From assembly GCA_964586055.1 (NCBI GenBank), contig CAZPFX010000004.1, positions 1-53,365 of the forward strand: DNA of 53,365 nt, given 5' to 3'. This document shows positions 30,435-37,984 of this stretch, one piece after another; position 1 is the stretch's first letter; each line of letters begins with the position of its first letter. Below the pieces are notes generated by a model. That model saw nothing but the letters and a program-made list of their open reading frames with translations. It searched no databases and was not told the origin of the DNA. The position numbers and the translations under genes were made by a program. Source of the stretch: UM-FILTER-42-14 sp964586055 (GTDB lineage: Bacteria > Patescibacteriota > Microgenomatia > UBA1400 > PJMF01).

Positions 30435-31751
30435 ATGCGCTTGCCCTTCCGCTCTAAACGAGCTTCTATTTTAATCGGATTGTTTTTCATCTTCGTCCTT
30501 GGTTTCTCTACCGGCGCATTTACCGCCTTGAAGGGTTGGCTTCCAGAACTACCCTGGCAGAAAGAAGAGGTTCAACAATCACCACACGTGGCTTTTTTAC
30601 TCGAGACTTTTGATCTCATAAAAACGGAGTACTGGCAGATGACTCTTGATGATCAATTAGCAAATTTGTTCCAGAAGTCAGCAGAAAAAGTACTTGGAGG
30701 AACTCTCGATCTTGAGACTAAGGATCGAGCAGGTTTAGAAAAAATGTTGACTCAAGTTCTTAGCGAGAAGACGGAGGAAGAGAGGAACTCTTTAGTTCCT
30801 CAGATAGCTGACGTTGTTTTGGTGAATCTCCAGCCTTTGGGCAGAAGTCGCTTGCTTGGGAAAAAACAGACTGAAGAGATCTACAACATGGTCGAAAATA
30901 AAGATCCTGAGAGTGATCAGCTGGCTGCCCTTGGTGTAGACGAGACGGCAGATGATTCGTCAGTTGCTTCTGCATACGAAGCCAAGTCAACAGAGGTTAA
31001 GTCATCAGCTGCATCTCCTGAAGAGAAGGCCGCGGAAATGGCGAAACTAGATAGAGCTTTTCAGTCGCTTGATACAAAGTCTGAAAGAGAGAGGTACATC
31101 ACCACTGGGGTTGAGACGACCATTCAGCCAAAAAAGATCGGGGCTGATGTTTATTATCTCCAGCTGCAGTCTTTCTCGGCGACTACCTACGAGGATCTAG
31201 TTCAGACTTTTCAAAACACACCGCCAACATCTCAACAGACTAGTCTAATTCTTGACCTAAGAAATAATCCTGGAGGATTTATTGATGGTTTGCCTTATGT
31301 TCTAGGAGCTTTTTACGGTGAAGATACGCTTTCTCATCAGATGCTGAAACAGGGAAATAAGAAGGACTTTAAGACAAAAACGCCAAGAATTCCACAGCTG
31401 GGCCAATTCAAAAAGATTTTAATTTTTGTAAACGAAGCCACTGGTTCATCTGCAGAAGCAATGACAGCGTCACTAAAAAAATATAATGTTGGCTTAGTCG
31501 TAGGGGTGCCAACGCGCGGCTGGGGAACGGTTGAGAGAGTCATGCCTATAAAATCTACTTTCGATGATCAACAGTTTTCCTTATTATTAGTCGAAACTTT
31601 GACTTTGCGAGATGATGGCATTCCAATCGAAGGAAGTGGTATCATCCCAGACATCGATGTGCGATCTAAAACTTGGAAAGCAGATTTACTTGGATACTTT
31701 AATCAACCCAGCCTTGTCTCGGCCGTTGATCAGCTATGGAAGGCTCAATGA
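30435..31751 (+). CDS. S41/C-terminal-processing protease homologue with J-like domain and no catalytic Lys (438 aa)
   Basis: A membrane helix (11-33) precedes a helical region. Residues 162-223 read like a J domain: LAALGVDETADDSSVASAYE, then EEKAAEMAKLDRAFQSL and ERERYITTG, but without HPD. It sits where other CTPs carry PDZ. The S41 fold follows: YLQLQSF at 241-247, LILDLRNNPGG at 271-281 and GSSAEA at 337-342 (Ser338). The Lys motif TxGKGxVQ reads TRGWGTVE at 360-367, with Trp363 replacing the catalytic Lys. It is probably inactive or uses other chemistry. The DUF368 gene overlaps its stop (ATGA). Confidence 0.8.
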   Translation: MRLPFRSKRASILIGLFFIFVLGFSTGAFTALKGWLPELPWQKEEVQQSPHVAFLLETFDLIKTEYWQMTLDDQLANLFQKSAEKVLGGTLDLETKDRAGLEKMLTQVLSEKTEEERNSLVPQIADVVLVNLQPLGRSRLLGKKQTEEIYNMVENKDPESDQLAALGVDETADDSSVASAYEAKSTEVKSSAASPEEKAAEMAKLDRAFQSLDTKSERERYITTGVETTIQPKKIGADVYYLQLQSFSATTYEDLVQTFQNTPPTSQQTSLILDLRNNPGGFIDGLPYVLGAFYGEDTLSHQMLKQGNKKDFKTKTPRIPQLGQFKKILIFVNEATGSSAEAMTASLKKYNVGLVVGVPTRGWGTVERVMPIKSTFDDQQFSLLLVETLTLRDDGIPIEGSGIIPDIDVRSKTWKADLLGYFNQPSLVSAVDQLWKAQ

Positions 31752-32629
31752 AAAATTTAAATATTGTGAAATATCTTCGCCAATTTGCCATCGGGTTGAG
31801 CATGGGCGCAGCTGATCTTGTCCCTGGAGTCTCTGGAGGAACAGTAGCTTTTATAAGTGGTATCTATGAAGATTTGCTAGGTTCTATTGCGACGGTGACC
31901 AGTGAAGTTCCGCAGCTGGCTTTAAAAGGTAAGATAAAAGAAGCCTGGGAGAAAATTCCCTTTGGTTTTCTTGTTCCTCTGGCCTTTGGTATGGCTACAT
32001 CAATTCTTCTTTTGAGCCACACCCTAGAAATGCTTCTTGAGAAACAGCCAGTCTTAATTTGGTCATTTTTCTTTGGCTTGGTTTTATCCTCAATTTTTAT
32101 CGTAAGAAAAACCGTAAAAAAATGGAATGCGAAATTGTACCTCAGTATGGTTATCGGGGCGATTGCTACGTATATAGTGGTTGGCATGGTTCCGGTTATG
32201 ACACCAGCAACACCACTGGCATTTTTTCTAAGTGGCATGGTTGCAATTTGTGCCATGATTTTGCCAGGAATTTCTGGCTCATTTTTGTTGGTAATTATGG
32301 GCAAGTATGAACAGGTTCTTGCTGCGGTTAATGATCGTGATTTTCTAACAGTTATCTATGTGGGCTTTGGGGCAATCTTTGGTCTTGTTCTATTTTCCCG
32401 ATTGCTTAAGTTTTTACTGAAAAATTATCATAATGTGACTATTGCCGCGCTGGTTGGGGTGCTTATTGGGTCCCTGAGAAAGGTATGGCCTTGGAAAATA
32501 GCTGCTACTCAACAAAACTTAATTCCAGAGTTTTCTATTGAGCTACTTGCCGCCATTTTTCTAATGGTGTTAGGCGCGATTGTAGTGACAGGAATTACTA
32601 AGTTGGGCTCACGAGCTCGACAGTCTTAG
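31748..32629 (+). CDS. DUF368 family polytopic membrane protein, candidate polyprenyl-phosphate transporter (293 aa)
   Basis: The DUF368 signature is clear: SMGAADLVPGVSGGTVAFISGIYE near 17-40 and ICAMILPGISGSFLLVIMGKYE near 172-193, with about eight membrane segments. Members such as PopT have been shown to recycle undecaprenyl phosphate across the membrane, which supports wall and glycopolymer synthesis. That would serve the LCP enzyme, MurI and MltG of this window. ATG 31748 forms an ATGA overlap with the S41 gene stop; the ATG at 31736 is less likely. It converges with the COG0523 gene, overlapping by 21 bases. Confidence 0.85.
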   Translation: MKNLNIVKYLRQFAIGLSMGAADLVPGVSGGTVAFISGIYEDLLGSIATVTSEVPQLALKGKIKEAWEKIPFGFLVPLAFGMATSILLLSHTLEMLLEKQPVLIWSFFFGLVLSSIFIVRKTVKKWNAKLYLSMVIGAIATYIVVGMVPVMTPATPLAFFLSGMVAICAMILPGISGSFLLVIMGKYEQVLAAVNDRDFLTVIYVGFGAIFGLVLFSRLLKFLLKNYHNVTIAALVGVLIGSLRKVWPWKIAATQQNLIPEFSIELLAAIFLMVLGAIVVTGITKLGSRARQS

Positions 32630-33529
32630 GAATTGTTCTTCAATTTCTTTTTTCAATTCAGCAATATGAAAGCCAATGCAGACTATTGAGTTTTCTGAAT
32701 CTTCTTGTTCATTCTCAGTTTTTACATAGGTTGTTCTGGTGCCCACGGTGTTTATGATATTTAATCCTTCATTTTGTAGATTCACCATACCTTTAATTCG
32801 AAAAATAGATTTTGGTAATTGGGATATCCAGTCGCCAAATGCTTGTCTTTCCAATTCTCCTTTACTCTCAAGATGAAATGATTCCAATCCATCTTGGGTT
32901 AGATGATGACCGTGATCATGCTTAATTTCCAGTAGTTCCTTGAGCTCTTTTGAAGAAACCCCGAACGCTAGCGCTGGGTCGAGAACGCCCTCAGGCGCTT
33001 CGATGATTGGAGAGTGGTCATTAAGTTCACGAACATAGCCAACAACGCGTTTTTTTTGCTCAAGTGACGATAGTTCAATTTTATTAAAAACAATTAAGTC
33101 GGTGAATTTAGCCTGGTTTTTTGCAGTAATACTAAGATCTTTGTAGCCCTCAAATTGCGTTGTGTCGACAATACTGATAACGCCGTCACGAATGAGTTTG
33201 GGATGATTTTGGATCATCAGTGCAATGGCTGAGGGATCTGCCGCCCCTGAGGCTTCGATGATGATTCTGTCTGGTTTGAAATTCTCGGAGATCTCGTTGA
33301 TGGCTGAAATAAAAGGACCAACTAAGGTGCAACAAATACAACCATTGAGAAGTTCTCGGGTGGCGATATGTTTGCCTTTCATAATTTCGGCATCAATATT
33401 TTCTGAGCCTATTTCATTTTTGATAAAAATAACTTGTTTGTCTTTTTTTTGAAGAGCATCAATTAGTTTGGAGATGATGGTGGTTTTTCCAGAACCTAAG
33501 AAGCCCGTAAAAATAGTGGTTGGAATCAT
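32609..33529 (-). CDS. COG0523/CobW-family metal-binding GTPase (306 aa)
   Basis: Uses GTP to deliver metal ions such as zinc. Walker A is GFLGSGKTT at 9-17, the metal-binding CICC motif is at 64-67, followed by EASGAADPSAI and the guanine motif NKIE. A His-rich stretch (HDHGHH, residues about 205-210) is typical of zinc-handling members, and the CobW C-terminal domain follows. The start at 33529 is set by TATGCT seven bases upstream; an ATG at 33541 is covered by that box. Its metal target is unknown. Confidence 0.9.
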   Translation of the reverse strand: MIPTTIFTGFLGSGKTTIISKLIDALQKKDKQVIFIKNEIGSENIDAEIMKGKHIATRELLNGCICCTLVGPFISAINEISENFKPDRIIIEASGAADPSAIALMIQNHPKLIRDGVISIVDTTQFEGYKDLSITAKNQAKFTDLIVFNKIELSSLEQKKRVVGYVRELNDHSPIIEAPEGVLDPALAFGVSSKELKELLEIKHDHGHHLTQDGLESFHLESKGELERQAFGDWISQLPKSIFRIKGMVNLQNEGLNIINTVGTRTTYVKTENEQEDSENSIVCIGFHIAELKKEIEEQFLRLSSS

Positions 33530-33536
33530 GTTAGGA

Positions 33537-33542
33537 AGCATA
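33537..33542 (-). promoter_or_regulatory. -10 box TATGCT, leaderless promoter for the COG0523 gene
   Basis: On the minus strand TATGCT ends 7 bases before ATG 33529. It sits in the 24-base space after the PrmC gene stop. No Shine-Dalgarno is present. Confidence 0.45.
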
Positions 33543-33553
33543 TCATGCTAGCT

Positions 33554-34312
33554 TTATTTTAAAGTCGCCTTAACAAATCTATTGCGATCAAATTGATCAT
33601 CAAAAAACTCTAAATTCCAATTATCTAGATATTTTCCCATGGTCTTTTTTGTATGGGTCTCATCAACTTCCAGAAGAATTACTCTATCGGGTTGGAGATG
33701 ATCAGTCGCCTGAATTAATAATTGGCTGATTAGCTTCAGGCCGTCATCGCCTCCATCGAGGGCGAGATGAGGCTCGTGATCACGAACGCTAGGGTCGAGA
33801 TTGGGGAGCTTTCCAGAGGGTATATATGGCAGATTAGCGATGACGATATCAAACAGTAAAGCGGGTTTAACTTGGTTTAGGAGGTCGCTTTGCAAAAATG
33901 ATAGTTGGGGAAGGAGGCCTAAGACCTGATAAGCATTTCTCTTGGCGATAGCAAGGGCTTGTGGTGAAATATCAGTAGCCAGAAATTTGATTCTGTCGAT
34001 CTCATTTATTAATTTTTGCAAAACTGAAATCGCGATTGAACCGCTTCCAGTGCCTATCTCAGCGATAGAAACTAGATCGGTTGTGGCGCTTAGCTTCTTG
34101 TTTATTTCAACCAAAGCTAAGTCTACCAATTCCTCTGTTTCGACTCTGGGAATCAACACATCCGCAGTTACTTGTAGGGCTAGGTTGCAGAATTCAGCTA
34201 CGCCAGAAATGTATTCCACAGGCCTAGTGTCGCTTGGGGAGACACGGACTGGCGTCTTTGAGTAGCGGGCCAAGTGGGTTTGTTCGCGTGGCGATAGAAC
34301 TCTATTTTTCAT
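33554..34312 (-). CDS. prmC: Release-factor glutamine methyltransferase PrmC/HemK (252 aa)
   Basis: Methylates the GGQ glutamine of release factors RF1 and RF2 using S-adenosylmethionine. The N-terminal helical part is short; then come VLIPRVETEELV (usual IPRPETE), EIGTGSGSIAIS (cofactor loop), NLPYIPSGK (usual NPPY) and the typical EPHLALDGGDDGL. Asn-Pro-Tyr of the active site are kept with Leu in place of one Pro, a known variant. The start at 34312 follows TATGAT by six bases. It is divergent from yqeY. Confidence 0.87.
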   Translation of the reverse strand: MKNRVLSPREQTHLARYSKTPVRVSPSDTRPVEYISGVAEFCNLALQVTADVLIPRVETEELVDLALVEINKKLSATTDLVSIAEIGTGSGSIAISVLQKLINEIDRIKFLATDISPQALAIAKRNAYQVLGLLPQLSFLQSDLLNQVKPALLFDIVIANLPYIPSGKLPNLDPSVRDHEPHLALDGGDDGLKLISQLLIQATDHLQPDRVILLEVDETHTKKTMGKYLDNWNLEFFDDQFDRNRFVKATLK

Positions 34313-34318
34313 GTTGAT

Positions 34319-34324
34319 ATCATA
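34319..34324 (-). promoter_or_regulatory. prmC: -10 box TATGAT, leaderless promoter for prmC
   Basis: On the minus strand TATGAT ends 6 bases before ATG 34312, with no Shine-Dalgarno. Confidence 0.5.
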
Positions 34325-34364
34325 CCAAGTGATTTCTTTCTTCTTCAGTCGAGTTTAGCCATGT

Positions 34365-34370
34365 TAGAAT
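34365..34370 (+). promoter_or_regulatory. yqeY: -10 box TAGAAT, leaderless promoter for yqeY
   Basis: TAGAAT ends 6 bases before ATG 34377. It forms a divergent pair with the prmC promoter 40 bases away. Confidence 0.5.
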
Positions 34371-34376
34371 AGGGTC

Positions 34377-34811
34377 ATGACCATCCAAGACAAACTTATC
34401 TCCGATATGAAACAGGCAATGAAGAGCCGTGACACAGTCACCCTTTCGGTTATTCGCTTCTTACGTTCTTCCATAAAAAATGCAGAGATCGATGCAGGAG
34501 TGCTTGATGAAAAAGCTGTCATTGCCATAATAAAAAAACAAATCAAACAAGCTGATGAAACTATTACTGAACTAGAGAAGGCTAATCGCAGAGAGCTTGT
34601 TGAGGAAGAGAAAGCTAAGAAGGCCGTGTTGGAAGCATATGTTCCCGCCCAGCTTGATGAGGCAGCCGTGCGCGCTTTAATCTCAAAGGTTAAGGAAGAA
34701 ACAGGCGAAACAAATCCGGGCAAGCTCACCGGCTTGGTGCTCCAGCAAAGTGGAGGCTTGGTAGATGGTGGCGTAGTGTCTGCTCTTATTAGATCTGAAT
34801 TTTCACAATAG
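34377..34811 (+). CDS. yqeY: YqeY/GatB-like protein (144 aa)
   Basis: Matches the YqeY family over its full length: the AMKSRDTVTLSVIRFL start, IIKKQIKQADETITEL, the YVPAQLDEAAV turn and a NPGKLTGLVLQQSGG end. The domain is related to the tRNA-binding tail of GatB, and its role is unsettled. No catalytic part is present. The RodZ-like gene starts 3 bases later. Confidence 0.85.
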   Translation: MTIQDKLISDMKQAMKSRDTVTLSVIRFLRSSIKNAEIDAGVLDEKAVIAIIKKQIKQADETITELEKANRRELVEEEKAKKAVLEAYVPAQLDEAAVRALISKVKEETGETNPGKLTGLVLQQSGGLVDGGVVSALIRSEFSQ

Positions 34812-34814
34812 ATC

Positions 34815-35459
34815 ATGCACCAGAGAACAATTGGAGAAATCCTGGCTGAGGAGAGAACAAAACATCACATCAGCATTCCAAAGCTAGCAGCAAAAACAAG
34901 AATACGTCAGTCATATATTGTGGCTTTAGAAGAAAACAGATTTGACGAACTTCCTGCCGCTGTTTTCGTAAAGGGATATATAAAAACATTTGGAAGAGTC
35001 TTGGGTTTCGACGATCGTCCGCTTTTAGCACTCTTGAGAAGAGATTTTAAGGAAAGTTCTGAAGGCACCCTGATTCCAAGAGAGTTTATTGCTCCAGCTT
35101 TAAAGCGTTTCAGGCAGCCTAGAGCAATCACCACAGCAATAATTTTATTGGTTGTTTTATTTGGGACATTATTTTCTTACGTACTTTTTCAGTGGTTTCA
35201 GTTGCAAAGACCACCCGAAATCACCCTAATTTCTCCAGCAGACGCAAGTGTTGTTGGCCCAACAGTGGTTGTCCGGGGCGTAACTGATTTCGATGCAGTT
35301 CTAACTGTTAATAGCCAGCCGGTTGCCTTGCAGCCAGATGGTTCGTTCGAGACAGCGGTCCAGTTCGTAACTGAGGGAGTAGTCACTGTCGTAGTTGAAG
35401 CGCAAGATAAGCAGGGTAAGAAAAGTACGGAGGTTCGTCAACTCCAGGTGCAGTTTTGA
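34815..35459 (+). CDS. RodZ-like protein: HTH, membrane helix and Ig-like domain (214 aa)
   Basis: The N-terminal HTH_25 domain (IGEILAEERTKHHISIPKLAAKT, then AAVFVKGYIKTFGRVLG) binds MreB-type filaments in RodZ. A membrane helix (about 104-126) leads to an external Ig-like domain (about 134-214, starting PPEITLISPADASVV). RodZ shapes the cell by linking cytoskeleton to wall synthesis; whether this organism has MreB is not visible here. It follows yqeY by 3 bases. Confidence 0.8.
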   Translation: MHQRTIGEILAEERTKHHISIPKLAAKTRIRQSYIVALEENRFDELPAAVFVKGYIKTFGRVLGFDDRPLLALLRRDFKESSEGTLIPREFIAPALKRFRQPRAITTAIILLVVLFGTLFSYVLFQWFQLQRPPEITLISPADASVVGPTVVVRGVTDFDAVLTVNSQPVALQPDGSFETAVQFVTEGVVTVVVEAQDKQGKKSTEVRQLQVQF

Positions 35460-35485
35460 GGTGATGTTGTATAGTGAAGTATAAT
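35456..35485 (+). promoter_or_regulatory. Promoter TTGAGG-N18-TATAAT
   Basis: The -35 at 35456-35461 overlaps the RodZ-like stop, and a consensus -10 is at 35480-35485. An AAGGAG Shine-Dalgarno (35493-35498) precedes ATG 35504. It likely drives the 35504, 35763 and alaS genes. Confidence 0.6.
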
Positions 35486-35503
35486 CTTAAATAAGGAGTA
35501 ATT

Positions 35504-35770
35504 ATGGAAATTGTCCCAACAGTATTTGCAGTCGTTCTTGTCATTCTCGCCATCGTGCTGAGTGTCGTTGGCGTTCAAATGGTTTTAGTTCTGGCCGAGC
35601 TCAAAAGAACCTTACAAAAAGTAAACAATGCCGTCGAAACTGCTGAAACCAAAATATCAGGTCTAATGCAGCCTTTGCAGCAACTAGGTGGAGCTGTGAG
35701 CGGTGTCAAAACTGGCTTGAAAGTATTTGAAGCATTTGTTGGCTGGATAAATAAAAATAAAAATGAGTGA
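35504..35770 (+). CDS. Small membrane protein with helical tail, DUF948-like (88 aa)
   Basis: One N-terminal membrane helix (about 5-32) and an amphipathic helical tail (LKRTLQKVNNAVETAETKI) resemble DUF948 envelope proteins. The function is unknown. Its stop overlaps the next start by 8 bases, so it is coupled to the YtxH-like gene. Confidence 0.65.
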   Translation: MEIVPTVFAVVLVILAIVLSVVGVQMVLVLAELKRTLQKVNNAVETAETKISGLMQPLQQLGGAVSGVKTGLKVFEAFVGWINKNKNE

Positions 35771-36068
35771 TCATGAATCTGGCCATTTTTCTACGGGATT
35801 TACTCTCGGTTTATTAGCCGGTGCAGCTGGCTATTTTGTCTTTGGTACCAACAAGGGAAAAGAGTTTCGAGTTGAACTATCAAAAAAATGGCAAGAAGCA
35901 AAAAAAATAGCTGGTGACGAGTGGCCAAAAGAGGCTGAGACAGTGGGTGATGTTCTAAAAAATATCGTTATGCAGATCTCAAAAGAGGTCGCAGAAGCTA
36001 ACGATTCTAAGAAACAACCAAAACGCAAAAAAAGATCATCCAAGAAGAAACAATTTAAAGGAATTTAG
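35763..36068 (+). CDS. YtxH-like small protein (101 aa)
   Basis: A GFTLGLLAGAAGYFVFGTNKG membrane segment followed by KGKEFRVELSKKW is the YtxH pattern. The C-terminus is very lysine-rich (KKQPKRKKRSSKKK), suited to bind nucleic acid or acidic membrane. Family members are stress-related envelope proteins of unknown role. alaS begins one base after its stop. Confidence 0.65.
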   Translation: MSDHESGHFSTGFTLGLLAGAAGYFVFGTNKGKEFRVELSKKWQEAKKIAGDEWPKEAETVGDVLKNIVMQISKEVAEANDSKKQPKRKKRSSKKKQFKGI

Positions 36069-36069
36069 T

Positions 36070-37935
36070 ATGACTCCAGACGAACTTCGTCTTGCCTATC
36101 TTGATTTTATGGAGAGTAAAAAGCACGCTATTGTGCCTTCTGCTTCATTAGTTCCTGAGAATGATCCAACCACACTTTTTACGGGCTCTGGTATGCAGCC
36201 GATGATAACTTATCTTCTTGGAGAAAAGCACCCAAAGGGTACGAGAATTGCTGATAGCCAAAGATGCTTCAGGTCGCAAGATATTGAAGAAGTTGGCGAT
36301 AATCGACATACGACTTATTTTGAGATGCTGGGGAATTGGTCGCTTGGAGATTACTTTAAAAAAGAGCAACTAAGTTGGTTTTTTGAGTTTCTGACAAAGA
36401 AGGTTGGCCTCGATCCAAAAAAATTATTTGTTACGGTCTTTCGCGGCAACGACAAACTTGGTATTGGCAAAGACACTGAGTCTGTCAAAATTTGGCAAGA
36501 ATTGTTCACCAAAGCTGGCTGCACAGCTGATGTGGTCGATTTTTCAGAGCGAGACGGCATGGGAAATGGTCGAATTTTTTATTATGACGAAACAAAAAAC
36601 TGGTGGTCTCGAGCTGGAGTACCTAACAATATGCCCGCTGGTGAACCTGGTGGTCCAGACAGTGAAACGTTTTACGACTTCGGAGCGGAGCGTAAGCTTC
36701 ACGAGAATTCTGAGTTTGCCAAGCTTCCTTGTCATGTGAATTGTGACTGTGGTCGCTTTCTTGAGATAGGCAATTCTGTTTTTATGCAGTATCAAAAAAT
36801 GACTGATGGTTCTTTTGCAGAATTACCACAGAGAAATGTTGATTTCGGTGGAGGCTTGGTCCGCATTGCCGCAGCCCAAAACAATGATCCAGACGTTTTT
36901 GCCACTTTGTTTTTCACTCCAATAACTAAAAAGCTTGAAGAATTGACAGGTAAAAAATATGGCGAATCGGAAGAGGTAACTTACGCATTTAGAGTCATTG
37001 CTGATCACGTACGAGCAGCAGTCATGCTTGCCAGCGATGGAGTTTTTCCATCAAACAAAGAGCAGGGCTATTTTTCTCGCAGGTTACTTCGCCGCTCGAT
37101 TAGATATATACACACAATTGATTATGACGAACCATTTTTAGCAGATTTGGTAGAGGTAGTTGCTAAAGCTTATGGCAAAGCATATCCCTCGATTCTAGTT
37201 CAGCTAGATAAGATTAAGGCTGGTTTTGTGGCAGAAGAGAAGAAATTTCAAAAAGCTCTAGCCAAAGGTTTAAAACATTTTAATAAATTAGAAGTAGTTG
37301 ACGGTGAGTCTGCATTTGCGCTTTATGAAACATATGGTTTTCCTTTTGAGCTTACCCAAGAATTAGCTGCCGAGCGTGGAATTTCATTAAAACAAGAGAG
37401 CTTTGACGCTGCGAGAGAAACTCACGCAGCTAAGTCGCGAGAAGGTTCGGCGGGGAAATTTAAGGGAGGTTTGCAAGATTCAAGTGAAGTTGCAACCAAA
37501 TATCATACCGCTACTCATCTACTTCATGCTGCTCTGAGAAAAGTTCTAGGTACTACTGTGCAGCAAAAGGGCTCAAACATAACTGGGGAGCGCCTTCGTT
37601 TTGATTTCTCATTTGAGAGAGCCTTGTCAGACGAAGAACAAGAAATTGTTCTAAATCAAGTTCAGGAGTGGATTGATGCGAAGTTGCCCGTCACCAAACA
37701 AACAATGGAAAAAGAGGCGGCCATAAAATCTGGTGCGATCGCCTTTTTTAGCCAAAAATATCCTGATCAAGTCAGTGTCTACACTGTTGGTCTCGACCCA
37801 GAAAACAATTGGGTATCAAAAGAATTGTGCGGCGGACCACACGTGCAAAATACAGAAGAAATTGGAAAATTAAAAATCATAAAAGAACAGGCGGTCGCCG
37901 CCGGTGTTCGCAGAATGTACCTTCAGATACTGTAA
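36070..37935 (+). CDS. alaS: Alanyl-tRNA synthetase lacking the C-Ala domain (621 aa)
   Basis: Charges tRNA-Ala. The class II catalytic core is clear (LVPENDPTTLFTGSGMQP, RSQDIEEVGDNRHTTYFEMLGNW), followed by the tRNA-recognition region and the editing domain with HLLHAAL and CGGPH at 587-591 (usual CGGTH). The protein stops right after the editing domain (GVRRMYLQIL). Typical bacterial AlaRS has about 250 more residues (C-Ala), which help dimerise and bind tRNA. No separate C-Ala gene is nearby. Pro for Thr in the zinc motif is also unusual. Confidence 0.92.
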   Translation: MTPDELRLAYLDFMESKKHAIVPSASLVPENDPTTLFTGSGMQPMITYLLGEKHPKGTRIADSQRCFRSQDIEEVGDNRHTTYFEMLGNWSLGDYFKKEQLSWFFEFLTKKVGLDPKKLFVTVFRGNDKLGIGKDTESVKIWQELFTKAGCTADVVDFSERDGMGNGRIFYYDETKNWWSRAGVPNNMPAGEPGGPDSETFYDFGAERKLHENSEFAKLPCHVNCDCGRFLEIGNSVFMQYQKMTDGSFAELPQRNVDFGGGLVRIAAAQNNDPDVFATLFFTPITKKLEELTGKKYGESEEVTYAFRVIADHVRAAVMLASDGVFPSNKEQGYFSRRLLRRSIRYIHTIDYDEPFLADLVEVVAKAYGKAYPSILVQLDKIKAGFVAEEKKFQKALAKGLKHFNKLEVVDGESAFALYETYGFPFELTQELAAERGISLKQESFDAARETHAAKSREGSAGKFKGGLQDSSEVATKYHTATHLLHAALRKVLGTTVQQKGSNITGERLRFDFSFERALSDEEQEIVLNQVQEWIDAKLPVTKQTMEKEAAIKSGAIAFFSQKYPDQVSVYTVGLDPENNWVSKELCGGPHVQNTEEIGKLKIIKEQAVAAGVRRMYLQIL

Positions 37936-37984
37936 CTCTAGCCGTAGAGGCAATAATTTGCTTTAATGGAGGGTGCAAAGATCT

